Part shown: positions 1 through 9,700 of the stretch, one piece after another
How positions within the stretch are numbered: position 1 is the stretch's first letter
How the letters are laid out: each line of letters begins with the position of its first letter
From: an uncultured Bacteroidales bacterium
GTDB lineage: Bacteria; Bacteroidota; Bacteroidia; Bacteroidales; P3
NCBI GenBank assembly: GCA_947168665.1
Contig: CAMVMX010000005.1
Span: 1 to 64,000 of the forward strand
Direction: 5' to 3'
Length of the DNA stretch: 64,000 nucleotides
The notes under the pieces: generated by a model
Told to the model about the DNA's origin: nothing
The model's database searches: none
The model's input: the letters and a program-made list of their open reading frames with translations, nothing else
Position numbers and translations under genes: made by a program

Positions 1-83
1 GCTCTGGTGGTGGAATGGTAGACACGAGGGACTTAAAATCCCTTGCCCGCAAGGGCGTGTGGGTTCAAGTCCCACCCGGAGTA
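1..83 (+). tRNA. tRNA-Leu(TAA)
   Basis: Cloverleaf with acceptor strand 1-7 pairing with 76-82 (two G-U pairs), discriminator A83, anticodon loop CTTAAAA giving anticodon TAA, a long variable arm typical of leucine tRNAs, and a T arm at 59-75. No CCA is encoded. It starts at the first base of the window, so the upstream promoter is not visible. First of four closely spaced tRNA genes ahead of rpsF. Confidence 0.95.
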
Positions 84-167
84 CTAAACCAAAAGGAGAG
101 TAATTTGAAATAATAATAAGCCAAAAGCACGAAGTACACAATACTCGTAGCTCGAAGCATTCAAGTT

Positions 168-240
168 GTCTTGGTAGCTCAGTTGGTAGAGCAATTGACT
201 CTTAATCAATGGGTCCAGGGTTCGAGTCCCTGCCAGGACA
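168..240 (+). tRNA. tRNA-Lys(CTT)
   Basis: Acceptor 168-174 pairs with 233-239, discriminator A240. The anticodon stem 194-198/206-210 encloses loop CTCTTAA, so the anticodon is CTT (201-203). CCA is not encoded. It lies 85 nt after tRNA-Leu and 6 nt before tRNA-Pro. Confidence 0.96.
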
Positions 241-246
241 CTACTG

Positions 247-323
247 CGGGGTGTAGCGCAGTTGGCTAGCGCGCCACGTTCGGGACGTGGAGGCCGGAAG
301 TTCGAGTCTTCTCACCCCGACCA
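247..323 (+). tRNA. tRNA-Pro(CGG)
   Basis: Acceptor 247-253 pairs with 313-319, discriminator A320, followed by an encoded CCA (321-323). Anticodon loop TTCGGGA gives anticodon CGG. Together with the following Thr gene it differs from its two left neighbours in carrying a genomic CCA end. Confidence 0.95.
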
Positions 324-379
324 TTTCCCACCCATTCAGGGTTCGCTTTCCAATCATTCTTTTACGTCAACACCGCAAT

Positions 380-455
<76 letters not shown>

Positions 456-509
456 ACGTCACACGACGCTGTTTTTTTATTAATCAACATATCAATTTAA
501 ACAACAAAC

Positions 510-878
510 ATGGTAAATCGTTACGAAACCGTTTTCATTGTAACTCCCGTTTTGTCTGAAGAACAGATGAAGGAAACGGTAGAGAAGTACACCAACTTCT
601 TAAAAGACCATGGTGCAGAAATCATCTACACCAACAACTGGGGTATGCGTAAACTGGCCTATCCCATCCGCAAAAAGAACACCGGGTTCTATTACCTCAT
701 TGAGTTCAACGCCGAGGGCAGTGTTATCGCCGACCTCGAGGTGGCCTACAAACGCGACGAGCGTCTGCTCCGCTTCCTCACCGTCTCCCTCGACAAATAC
801 GCCATCGCCTACAACGAGAAAAAGCGCAACGCCAAGCAGGCTCCCGCTCAGGCCGAAACCCAAGAGGAAAACAATTAA
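510..878 (+). CDS. rpsF: 30S ribosomal protein bS6
   Basis: 122 residues. bS6 binds bS18 and the central domain of 16S rRNA in the 30S platform. The N-terminus (MVNRYETVFIVTPVLSEEQ) is the conserved first strand and helix of the S6 ferredoxin-like fold, and the motif NNWGMRKLAYPI near residue 42 is characteristic. The last ~18 residues form an acidic, Ala/Gln-rich tail, which varies between species. It is the first gene of the rpsF-rpsR-rplI operon. The start is the ATG that opens the conserved domain. No Shine-Dalgarno is visible, as is usual in this phylum. Confidence 0.97.
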   Translation: MVNRYETVFIVTPVLSEEQMKETVEKYTNFLKDHGAEIIYTNNWGMRKLAYPIRKKNTGFYYLIEFNAEGSVIADLEVAYKRDERLLRFLTVSLDKYAIAYNEKKRNAKQAPAQAETQEENN

Positions 879-939
879 TTATTAATGTAAAGGAAGTTTT
901 CTAATCAAAATTCCCGCAACATTTAAAATCATTAGAATC

Positions 940-1206
940 ATGGCTAACGAAACCGAAATCAAATACCTCACCCCGATTGCCGTTGAAACCCAGCGCAAAA
1001 AATACTGCCGTTTCAAGAAACTCGGCATCAAATATATTGACTACAAGGATGCAGATTTCCTGCTGAAGTTCGTCAATGAGCAGGGCAAAATCCTGCCCCG
1101 CCGCATCACCGGTACCTCCAACAAGTACCAGAAGAAAGTGTCCAAGGCTATCAAGCGTGCCCGCCACCTGGCCCTGTTGCCCTATGTAGCCGATTGTTTA
1201 AAATAA
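940..1206 (+). CDS. rpsR: 30S ribosomal protein bS18
   Basis: 88 residues. bS18 pairs with bS6 on the 30S platform. The sequence carries the family core [18 protein letters not shown] and the basic stretch [20 protein letters not shown], followed by a conserved end ([11 protein letters not shown]). It starts 61 nt after rpsF and ends 19 nt before rplI, in the order conserved across bacteria, so co-transcription is expected. Length is normal for the family. Confidence 0.97.
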   Translation: MANETEIKYLTPIAVETQRKKYCRFKKLGIKYIDYKDADFLLKFVNEQGKILPRRITGTSNKYQKKVSKAIKRARHLALLPYVADCLK

Positions 1207-1225
1207 TAATAGGAGAAAGAATAGA

Positions 1226-1675
1226 ATGGAAATTATACTTTTACAGGATGTAACCAACCTCGGTTACAAAGACGACATCGTCAAGGTTAAAAACGGCTAC
1301 GCCAACAACTATCTTCTCCCCAACGGCATGGCCATCATCGCCACCCCGTCCAACCGCAAAGTCCACGCCGAGAACATGCGCCAGCGCGCTTTCAAAGAAG
1401 AGAAACTCCGCAAGGATGCTGAGACCCTCAAAGCCGCTGTCAACGAAAAGAGCGTCCGTCTCGTCGCCAAAGTGGGCGAGAATGGTCACCTCTTCGGCTC
1501 CATCACCAGCGACCAGATTGCTGAGGCCCTGAAGGAGCAGCACAACTACGACATCGACCGCAAAAAGATTGTTGTCGATGGTGCCAAACTGAAAGAGATT
1601 GGTACTTTCCCCGCCCAGATCAATATCTACAAAGAGATCAAGGCCCAAATCAATGTCGAAATCGTTGCTGAATAA
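1226..1675 (+). CDS. rplI: 50S ribosomal protein bL9
   Basis: 149 residues. bL9 binds 23S rRNA domain V near the L1 stalk. The N-terminal rRNA-binding module (residues 1-50, with VTNLGYKDD and NGYANNYLLP) is linked by a charged helix (about 45-75) to the C-terminal domain, which contains GHLFGSIT. It is the last gene of the S6/S18/L9 operon and is followed by a clear intrinsic terminator. The last ~24 codons lie inside a 502-bp segment that is repeated at 10145-10646, so a truncated second copy of this gene's 3' end exists 8.5 kb away. This copy is full length. Confidence 0.97.
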   Translation: MEIILLQDVTNLGYKDDIVKVKNGYANNYLLPNGMAIIATPSNRKVHAENMRQRAFKEEKLRKDAETLKAAVNEKSVRLVAKVGENGHLFGSITSDQIAEALKEQHNYDIDRKKIVVDGAKLKEIGTFPAQINIYKEIKAQINVEIVAE

Positions 1676-1697
1676 GCAATGCATTCCCATATCACGG

Positions 1698-1728
1698 GAG
1701 CCGTCCGGAAAGGGCGGCTCTTTTTTTT
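1698..1728 (+). terminator. rho-independent terminator of rplI operon
   Basis: GAGCCGTCC (1698-1706) pairs with GGGCGGCTC (1712-1720), with one G-U pair, followed by eight T (1721-1728). It lies 22 nt after the rplI stop. An identical copy is present at 10239-10269 in the second long repeat. Confidence 0.93.
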
Positions 1729-1762
1729 GCCTGTTCGGTATAGGCTGTCGGCTGCAAAAGAC

Positions 1763-1790
1763 AAGGGTGAGCAAACAATTGCCCACCCTT
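1763..1790 (-). terminator. terminator-like hairpin after small lipoprotein gene
   Basis: AAGGGTG (1763-1769) pairs with CACCCTT (1784-1790), and the stem continues inward with GCAA/TTGC after one mismatch. On the minus strand the stem is followed by GTCTTTTGC, a weak U-rich tail. It sits 20 nt past the stop of the minus-strand lipoprotein gene, between two convergent transcripts. Duplicated at 10304-10331. Confidence 0.6.
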
Positions 1791-1809
1791 ATTCTTTAAG
1801 CGCGAGGGA

Positions 1810-2004
1810 TTAGTTGCACTTCACTTCCTGCGTCATGCCTCCAATGTTCTGGGTGACGTTGAGTTTTGCACAGTTTGTGGCCTCCATTGTGGTGGTTTGG
1901 ACAACCTCACCATTCATGGTGGTAACGCAATTGCATTTCTTTTTGCAGCTTCCCAGGCATGCTACCATGGCAATAACAGCTACGACAGTTAGAACTTTTT
2001 TCAT
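1810..2004 (-). CDS. small Cys-rich lipoprotein, copy 1
   Basis: 64 residues from the ATG at 2004. An in-frame start 9 codons upstream would add charged residues before the signal peptide, so it was not used. The N-terminus MKKVLTVVAVIAMVACLGSC is a lipoprotein signal ending in lipobox LGSC. The mature part (~45 residues) is KKKCNC followed by a short Thr/Asn-rich segment, with four further Cys counting the KCNC pair and the near C-terminal ones. It matches no family I can name. An identical second copy is encoded at 10351-10545. This copy has a strong promoter-like module (2205-2234) upstream; the second copy does not. Confidence 0.75.
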   Translation of the reverse strand: MKKVLTVVAVIAMVACLGSCKKKCNCVTTMNGEVVQTTTMEATNCAKLNVTQNIGGMTQEVKCN

Positions 2005-2049
2005 GATAAAATGAGTGTTTTTCTTTCGCAATCCCCTGTCTGTTTAGTT

Positions 2050-2094
2050 CTCCGTCCATCACAGCGGGGACTGCGTTGACTGCAACAGACGGAG
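2050..2094 (-). other. leader hairpin upstream of small lipoprotein
   Basis: Perfect 7-bp inverted repeat CTCCGTC (2050-2056) / GACGGAG (2088-2094) in the presumed 5' untranslated region of the lipoprotein gene, about 45 nt before the start codon. Possible role in mRNA stability or control is inference. Present in both repeat copies, with the one mismatch between copies falling in its loop. Confidence 0.4.
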
Positions 2095-2110
2095 ATAGTC
2101 CAAAGCTTTT

Positions 2111-2234
2111 AGGTGGGTTCTATTTGTTCACTTTTCAGCCGTCCTAACAGACAGAACCCATTAATCTGCCAGACGACCGTTGTTTAGCATTCGGTTTACG
2201 AGTGCAAAGATACGACTATTTTTTTATTTGACAA
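2111..2234 (-). repeat. 124-bp promoter/leader module, copy 1
   Basis: Gap-free similarity to 9771-9894, with about 14 mismatches in 124 positions by eye. Both copies hold an 8-bp inverted repeat TGGGTTCT/AGAACCCA (2114-2121/2153-2160 here) and a promoter reading leftward. In copy 2 the module directly precedes the giant T9SS gene. Here it joins the small lipoprotein leader directly, as if a gene between had been deleted. Confidence 0.85.
2205..2234 (-). promoter_or_regulatory. Bacteroidales-type promoter for small lipoprotein copy 1
   Basis: On the minus strand, -7 box TATCTTTG (complement of 2205-2212) is preceded by 19 nt and a TTG -33 core (2232-2234). This fits the TTTG-N19-TAnnTTTG consensus. 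The predicted start site near 2198 gives a ~190-nt leader containing two inverted repeats before the ATG at 2004. Confidence 0.7.
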
Positions 2235-2245
2235 TGAATCATTTG

Positions 2246-3457
2246 TCATATTTTTGCGGGGGGGGGTAATTATTTGATATTCTGTTTATTGCATTATGAT
2301 TAAATTTGGTTGGTATTTCTTGATTTGCACCAGTCGGCACATGTTGTAGACAAGGTTTGTCATTGCAATGTTAGCTTTTGCCCTTATCATTCCGACCCCT
2401 CGGAAGATTAAGCCTCCCATTGTTTGTTCCATGAATCCGAAGACATGCTCCACGCGGCTCCGCACTTTCGACTTATGCCGGTTGCGCTCCTTCTGCTCGT
2501 CAGTCAAAGGATGACCCTTCTTGCCTTTCTCGCAGATTATCGGAGTCATGTGCTTCGATCTCACCACATCTTCCATCCCAGCATATCCCGCGTCGAGCCA
2601 TGCCGGTTCTCCGTGGGCCTCCTTGGGCGGCTCTGTCAGTACGCGCTCCGTCTCCTTGGAGTCGTGGCGGTTGGCGGCACACACCGTGTAGTTTCGTATC
2701 AGCTTGGTTTTGTTGCATATTTCCACGTTGTCCTTGTACCCGTAGAACCGCTCGCCACGTTTCTTCACCCACCGGGCATCTATGTCCTTATCTTCGATGA
2801 CGTTGCTTTGGCTCGGCAATAGAAACAAGTTCCCACTGCTCTCGCTTTGTGCAACGTTGTGGCACTTCTTGTATGGGTTGTCATTGAACAATTCTTTTCC
2901 TTTCCCCTCCTTTATCTTCTTGTTCTCCTCGCGCGTGTTGCGCTGCCGTGGGGCAATGACAAAACTCGCGTCGATAATCTTTCCCTCGTTCACTATCAAG
3001 CCTATGCCGTCAAGATACTCGTTGAATCTCCTGAAAAGCAAATCGTACGTCCCGCCTTGGGCCAGTGCGTCCTTATACTTCCACACAGTCTTCTCGTCGG
3101 GCACGTCGTCCACACTCTGAATCCCGAGGAAATCTCGTAAACTTGTCCTGTCCTTGATATGGTATTCTATCTGTGGGTCGCTCATGCCGTAAAGCCTCTG
3201 CAGGAACAGCACCTTGAACATGAACACCGGGTCGAACGGCTTGCGACCTGCATTACTCTTCCTCCTCGTGTTATCAAATACAGGCTCAAGAATGTCGCGG
3301 AACTGCTCGAAGTCTATGATTTCCTTTAACTTGGGTAGTGGATTGCCGTTTTCGAGTAATTCCTGAAGGGTGTTCTCCTTGTCAAATAACCCAACGCCTT
3401 GATTCTTACGGTATTTCATATATGCTGCATTATTCTGTTAATACTGCAAAAATACGA
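2246..3457 (-). mobile_element. IS5-like insertion sequence
   Basis: About 1.2 kb containing one transposase gene. The ends carry imperfect inverted repeats around the core TATTTTTGC: plus strand at 2249-2257 and, reversed, 3444-3452. The exact outer edges and any target duplication cannot be fixed by eye. A truncated second copy of its left end lies at 9983-10144. Confidence 0.75.
2286..3419 (-). CDS. IS5-family transposase
   Basis: 377 residues. DDE transposase. The N-terminal helical DNA-binding region (about 60-130, with GRKPFDPVFMFKVLFLQRLY) is the InsH-type N-terminal domain. The catalytic acid residues can be placed at IIDASF (first D), WLDAGYAG (second D) and RSRVEHVFGFMEQ (E). The region between the first and second D carries a longer loop (about residues 175-210, rich in Asn/Ser) than I expect for compact IS5 enzymes. 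The frame is intact, so the element could be active. It transcribes away from the giant T9SS gene. Confidence 0.92.
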   Translation of the reverse strand: MKYRKNQGVGLFDKENTLQELLENGNPLPKLKEIIDFEQFRDILEPVFDNTRRKSNAGRKPFDPVFMFKVLFLQRLYGMSDPQIEYHIKDRTSLRDFLGIQSVDDVPDEKTVWKYKDALAQGGTYDLLFRRFNEYLDGIGLIVNEGKIIDASFVIAPRQRNTREENKKIKEGKGKELFNDNPYKKCHNVAQSESSGNLFLLPSQSNVIEDKDIDARWVKKRGERFYGYKDNVEICNKTKLIRNYTVCAANRHDSKETERVLTEPPKEAHGEPAWLDAGYAGMEDVVRSKHMTPIICEKGKKGHPLTDEQKERNRHKSKVRSRVEHVFGFMEQTMGGLIFRGVGMIRAKANIAMTNLVYNMCRLVQIKKYQPNLIIMQ

Positions 3458-3729
3458 AAATACATTGATATAACAAAATGAAATTTAGTCATTTAATTTA
3501 TAGAACTCCCCTATATTCATCAATTATAAACACACCACCCAAATCTAGACCCATGATAAGAAAAGTAGCATCTATATATACTAGCGTCTTCCACCTTCCG
3601 CCAATTATGCGTTACGGAGGCTTATGCCCCATTGCCGTGGCTTTTCAGCAGAAGGCAACGGGGCTATTGAAGCATAATCCAACAGCCATTACACAGTCGG
3701 AATATGCGGAACTATAGGTGACAAAGTGG
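3420..3729. other. intergenic gap between IS and giant T9SS gene
   Basis: Holds the IS right end, then AT-rich DNA to about 3600, then a GC-richer stretch. At 3629-3666 CCCCATTGCC and GGCAACGGGG form a 10-bp stem with one mismatch, downstream of the giant gene's stop on its strand. It lacks a T run, so it is only a possible transcript end. A 79-codon plus-strand open frame (3478-3717) has no recognisable protein features and is not called. Confidence 0.5.
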
Positions 3730-6700
3730 TTACTTCGATGGAACCACTGTCAGTTTGTGCACTGTGGTGCCACTAGGAGTGGTGACGCTAATAAAGTAGA
3801 TACCAACCTGCAGGTCTGTACGTTGAATGGTGAGGTGATCGTCAATTGTGATCGGAGCCATCACCGTGCGACCTGTGAGGTCGATGACGGTCACCGTTGC
3901 ACGTTGCCAAACGCGCACCGTAACATTGCCCGACGCAGGGTTGGGGTAGACTATGGGCTCTTTGCTACGACACTCTGGGTCAGCAATGCTCAAAGTGTCT
4001 TCCACTGGTCGGAAAAGTGTGGTGAAGGCGGTATCGCTCACCAGCAACACATAGCGTGGGTTGGCGGTGTCGCCATCGTGCCAGTGGGCAAACTCATAGC
4101 CTTCGAAAGCCGTGGCCGTCAGGGTGACGAGGGTGCTGTCGGGATATATTCCGCCACCGTCAACACGACCCATCGCTGTGTCGGCACTACTTGCCGTAAG
4201 GGTGTGCCAGACGGTATCAACAACAGGTTGGAATATGGCGGTAAAGACGGTGTCGCTCACCAGCAGCACCTGCCGCGGGTTGGCAGTGTCGCCGTCGTTC
4301 CAGCTGGTAAACTCATAGCCGTCAAATGCCATTGCCGTCAGGGTAACAAGGGTGCTGTCGGGATATATTCCGCCACCGTCAACACGACCCATCGCTGTGT
4401 CGGCACTACTTGCCGTAAGGGTGTGCCAGACGGTATCAACAACAGGTTGGAATATGGCGGTAAAGACGGTGTCGCTCACCAGCAGCACCTGCCGCGGGTT
4501 GGCAGTGTCGCCGTCGTTCCAGCTGGTAAACTCATAGCCGTCAAATGCCATTGCCGTCAGGGTAACAAGGGTGCTGTCGGGATATATTCCGCCACCGTCA
4601 ACACGACCCATCGCTGTGTCGGCACTACTTGCCGCAAGGGTGCGCCAAAGGGTGTCAGGGACAAGTCGGCCCACTATCATCACGTTGTCAAGCCAGGCGT
4701 TGTTGATACTAGTACGGAAAGCGATACGGATGGTCTGCCCTGCGTAGGAGTCCAACGATACGGTGTGCCAACCGTTGGCATCTGCCTGAAGGAGGGTGTC
4801 GGTGAAATCGTGTGGGGTGTCGAACCGCCCATTGGGTGACAACAGCACGGTTAGTCCCATAAAGTTAGTACTCTGCTGCCATGTCAGCGTCATGCTGTCG
4901 GCTCTTGCGGGCAGGGCTATGCGGGGTGAAATGAGCCAATCGTAGGTGTAGGTCTGGCTCTCCATACGGTGTGCGGTGCTGTCGCCAGCGAAGTGCCAAC
5001 TGTTGGCCACCTCGGTGCGGACAAATTGGTTCAGCGAATTGTAGTGGTAGGAAAAATTGCTCCAACAGCCAATTGTGGTGCTGTCTTCGAATTCTTCGAG
5101 CCAAGGTATTGTCTGCACAGGACAGTCGTTCACCGTCATGACCACCGTCTGCGTGTCGCTGCCAAAGGCATTGGTGGCCATGCAGGAGATAGTGTCTGTG
5201 CCTGCGGAGAGATATACGATGTTCACCGTGTCGGCAGATGGGGTAAGTGTGGCGAGGCCTCGTGATGCCATGGTGGAGTACCAAGCGTAGGCAAGGCTGT
5301 TTCGCGCACCAGAGAGGCATCGCGCTGTGACGCGGCACACCTCATCCGTGTTCAGTGCCGTCGGGGGTGTAAGGGCAATCTGGGGACGGCCACCGTTCTC
5401 TATCTTGATAGAGTCAATGTTGATATAGCCGCCACGGTCTTTGCGGTGTACGAAGGCGATGTGTACCGTCTGCCCGGCGAAACTGTCGAGCGAGGCCTCG
5501 TAGGTTCGGCTGGTGCTTTCGCCGCCGCCTGTATTGATATAGCCACTGAAGAGCACATGGCTGAAGGTCGAGGTGTCGGTGGCATCGGAGGTGCTGAGAA
5601 GCACGTCCATGCTGGCATAGTAGCGCGTGTTGTTGATTGTCTCGTATGGCGACTTTAGCGTCCAGCGCAGGACGGAAGCGTCGAGTGTGTCGGGCAATTC
5701 GATGGCGGGCGAGACCAACCAGTTGTTCGCCGATTCGGACGATGCTGAGCGGCTGGAGCGCAGATAGCCATAGTAATCGTTGTGCCAGTTGCTGTTGTTG
5801 AAGACGGTGTAGTTGTAAAAACGCCAACAGGTAATGCTGGCACGATAGCCGAGTACCCACGGCAGCGTGTCAATGGTGGCGCAGGCCTGCACTGCAAGGG
5901 TAGAAGTGGCGGTGTCGGAGCCGTATGCGTTGGTAGCCACCACAGTGATAGTGTCGGTGCCACTGGTTGAATAGACTAGGCGCAGGGTGTCGGCAAGGAT
6001 GGTGACTGAGGCCAATCCCGAGTCGGCCATTGTCGAATGCCACGTATAGGTGAGCCCGGAGGGCGAACCGTCGGTCAGTTCGGCACGCACAGTGGTACTT
6101 TCGCCTGCATGGGCAACAGGAGGCATGGCCAGCCTGATCACGGGCTGGCGCAACGAGTGAATGTTGACATTGGACACATAAAGGTTGCGATTATCGGAAT
6201 ACATGGAGGCAAAGGTAATAGGGTTGTTGACAAGGGCAATGTGTATCACCTTGTTGGCGTATGCCCCCAAGGGGGCACGATGGGTTATGGGCTGATAGTA
6301 GACGGAGGTATCGGCCACCAGTGTGTCGTAGAGCGAGGGGTTGGTATAGTCGCTATCGGTGACGAGGAGGTACATGGTGTGTGCCTGCTGTGAGCCCGTG
6401 GCTCTGGCCGTCCATTCCACCACCAAACTGTCGTCGGCATTTGCAGGCACCCTGATGGCCTGCGAGATGATGCGACTGTCAAACGGGGTGGTTCTCACAG
6501 ACGAACAGATGGAGTTCGACGAGCGGGTCCAGTTACATCCAACGGGGCGGTACCAGCAGTCGTAGTCGTTGGAGAAGTTCACCGTCCAGCCCTCTGCCAG
6601 TACGGTGTCGCAGTCGCTGACAGTGAAGATGGCCCTCGCACTGTCGCTGCCAAAAGTGTTCGCGACCCGAGCCCAGACGGTGTCGGTACCAGAGGTATGG

Positions 6701-9700
6701 TAGCGGATGGCAAGGTTGGTCTGCGTGGGGGTGAGCAGCGTGGCATCTCCCCGGCTGGCCATGGCCGAATGCCATGAGATGGTAGAGCCTGCCTCGCCTC
6801 GGTCGTAGAAGGCACGCACTGTGGCAGCACCGTCGGCAAACACATGTTGCGGTGCACTGAGATGCACCAATGGCGCATTTCGGTTGGTGAGAATGAGGCT
6901 GTCAATACGCACTACAGTGTATTGGTGGTCGAGATGGAAGGCTACTCGGATAGTGTCTCCAACGTAGGGATCGAGGCTGATGCTGCGGGGTTGGAAACCG
7001 TTTCTTGCCGTATCGTACAGAATGGTAGTGTAGGTGCTCCAGTCGTCGTAACGCCTGGTGCTGATGCTGACAGTGTAACGCGAGGTGCCATCAACCTTCC
7101 AGGTAAGCACTGTGCCAGTGTCGGTCGGCACTACCAGTGCCGGCGACACCACTGTACCCTCAAAATAATGGTCTCCCCACACCTGAAGGTAGTTCCCTGA
7201 GAATTCCCAGTCGCTACCAGGCATGTTGTACCAGCAGCCCTCCGAACTGAAGTCGGCCTGCCAAGGGAACATGTTCACTGGTGGGCAGACAAGCATCGTA
7301 GCGGTGTCAGACGAGGTACCATAGTTGTTAATGGCCTGCACTGTGAGAGTATCCACACCGCCTACATGATAGACGATGGTGCTGTCGGTGTTTGACATGA
7401 CGGCTCGCCCTGTGGAGTCGAATACCGAAGTCCAAGAGTAGTGGAGGCCGTCGGCCACGCCCTCGAGCAACGTGGTCTGCAAAGGTATTGTGTCGCCCAC
7501 ATACACGCGTTGGGGCATGTTGTGTTCCACCAGTGGCACGCGGGCGTAGCGCAGCACGATGTTGTCGATGCTGACGCTACTGCACGAAGTTGCCCCAGAC
7601 ATAGCATGTTGTTCCAGCAGCAGTCGGCCTGTCCGCCCGGCAACTGAGTCAAGATAGATTATATAATCACCCAAAATGCTTGAGCTTGAGAGGCGGGCAA
7701 TCGGTATATCCGCCAACAGGGTGCTGACGCTGTCCTCCTCAAAACGGATGGCCAGCATAGGAGTGTAGTTGCCCCACGAAGCCATCTGCCAAGCCAACGC
7801 GACACCGTGTCCCTCTGGCAGCGACGGCACCGTGATAGGTCTCGACACGATGCTGTTGCTGAAGCCGACGGGCTTGTTGACAAAATTGTGAACGTAGAGG
7901 TATTTGCCGCTATTGAAATTATTGGAGGTGGCCAAATACCATCCCGACGGGGTGGTGCCACAGTCGCGCAACTCCCAGCATTCTACGCCGTTCTCAAAGT
8001 CTTCAGTCCATGTCAGGCCGCGTGTAGAGCAGTCCCTTACGCGAAACGTCACCACGTCGGTGTCCGCACTGGTGGCGGTGGCGATGACCGCAGTCACAGT
8101 ATCGATGCCGTCGACCAAGTAGGAGAGGGTGAAGTGGGTGTCGCTTTCTCCGATATACGCGGCAAGGCCGCGGTCAAGCATCGTCGAATGCCAACTCATA
8201 GTGGCTGTATCCCCCGTCGGCACGATGATGGCGGCACGGATAGTCGTCCCCCCGCCAGCATCGGCAATAGGGATAGGCTCCATCCTTATGCCGGGCTGGC
8301 TGGTGGCAACCACCGACACATTGTCGACAAAGGCCTCTTCCCCACCCGTCGAGTTTCGCACGAAGGCCACTCGCACACGGTGTCCACGCCACTGCTTCAG
8401 GCCGACTCGGAAGGTCTTGTATGTCGATATGCTGTGGCGGATGGCAAAGATTGTCTCCCACTCGGCACTGCTAGTGTCGACTGTGTTGATTGAATCGCAC
8501 ACCATCACCTTAACCAACACCGTGGGATGCTCCATTCTGAAAGCATTGGCACGATAGTCCCATTGCAACTCGGCATCGCCTGTGGCGGGCAAATCTATCA
8601 TTGGGCTCACCAGCCAGCCACTATAGGCAGTAATATTGTCGCTGGCGTAGAAACTGCTCATGGCACCGCTGCTGACGTCCCAGCCTCCTCTATAGGGGCT
8701 GGGGCTGCGCAGTGTCCAACAGTTGTTAAATGCCGTGGTCTGAAAATTGGCCGTCCACGGCAGATGGCGCACCGTTCCGCAACTCGTGTTAAACGAGAAT
8801 GTGCGTGTGCGGTAGCTGCTGTGCACGCTGTCGCACACGCCGCCAAACGTGCCGCTATAGGTGGTGGCCCCATTCAGCACATTGGTCAGTAGCAGGGTGT
8901 CGCCTGTCACTATGGTGTCCAACCCGAGGGGGTCAAGGGTGATACGGTAGGCCGAAGCCGCACTGTCGGGGATCCATGTGATGCTTACCGCATTGAGATT
9001 GCTTGCACTTACGCTGACTGCAGGTGGATAGGGGCAGGCCTGAGCATCGGGCATTAGCGAGTAGCAACGCCACTGTATGGGCCATACTCCCGCGGCATTG
9101 GTCTGCGTTATAGACGTTGTCGCCCGAAGGGTACCGTGTGTTGCCAAATCAATGAAGATAAGGTCGTTGTAACTCGCCACCACACCAGTCTGTGTGGTAT
9201 GGGTCGGCTGGGGACCTTCAGTTACGCCATAGACGATGCGCACCTCGCCCGTGGCCTCGTGCAACTGCACCTGAAAACAAAGGTGGGATGAGTCCATTCC
9301 GTACACACCCATGCGTGTCTGCACCACCAGTATGTGGCTGTCGGCAGTGCCGAGGGTGGCAAAGCGAGTATAGCAGGTGCTGTCCCACTGCCCGCGGTAA
9401 CCGAAAGGCTCCACCTTAGGCAGGGATGAGCCGGTCGTCCGCTGTGCCCCAAGGGGGGTGTCGTAATATCCGCTCGACGGAATCAAGTGGTTGCTGAAGC
9501 TGACCGTACCGTTCACGTTGGTCGAGAAATACTGGCACAGTGTGCCAGCCAACCTGAACTGAAAGCCAATAGGCAGCCGTGCGCTGCGGGCGTAGGTGTA
9601 TGTGGTTGCCGTAGGCTCGACAATAAGGCTGTCGACACCCGTGATGTCAATCCATGCCGTCGAGTCCACACGTGTCGCCAAACTGTAGTTGTCGACCAAA

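Larger units (their letters stand above)
1604..2105. repeat. 502-bp long direct repeat, copy 1
   Basis: This block is repeated in the same orientation at 10145-10646, offset 8,541 bp. I find a single mismatch (G2075 versus A10616) by eye. It contains the 3' end of rplI, the rplI terminator, a convergent terminator and the complete small lipoprotein gene with ~100 bp of its leader. Left of the repeat this copy continues into intact rplI; the other copy instead continues into a truncated IS end. So copy 1 holds the native rplI junction. Confidence 0.95.

Noticed and set aside
4131..4650. Regular repeats that might suggest a CRISPR array
   Set aside because: Units are 219 bp, contiguous without spacers, and in frame in a coding gene.
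3718..4839. Plus-strand open frame of 373 codons with internal repeats
   Set aside because: It is antisense to the T9SS gene. Its repeats are just the 219-bp tandem units read backwards, and it has no start context or protein features.
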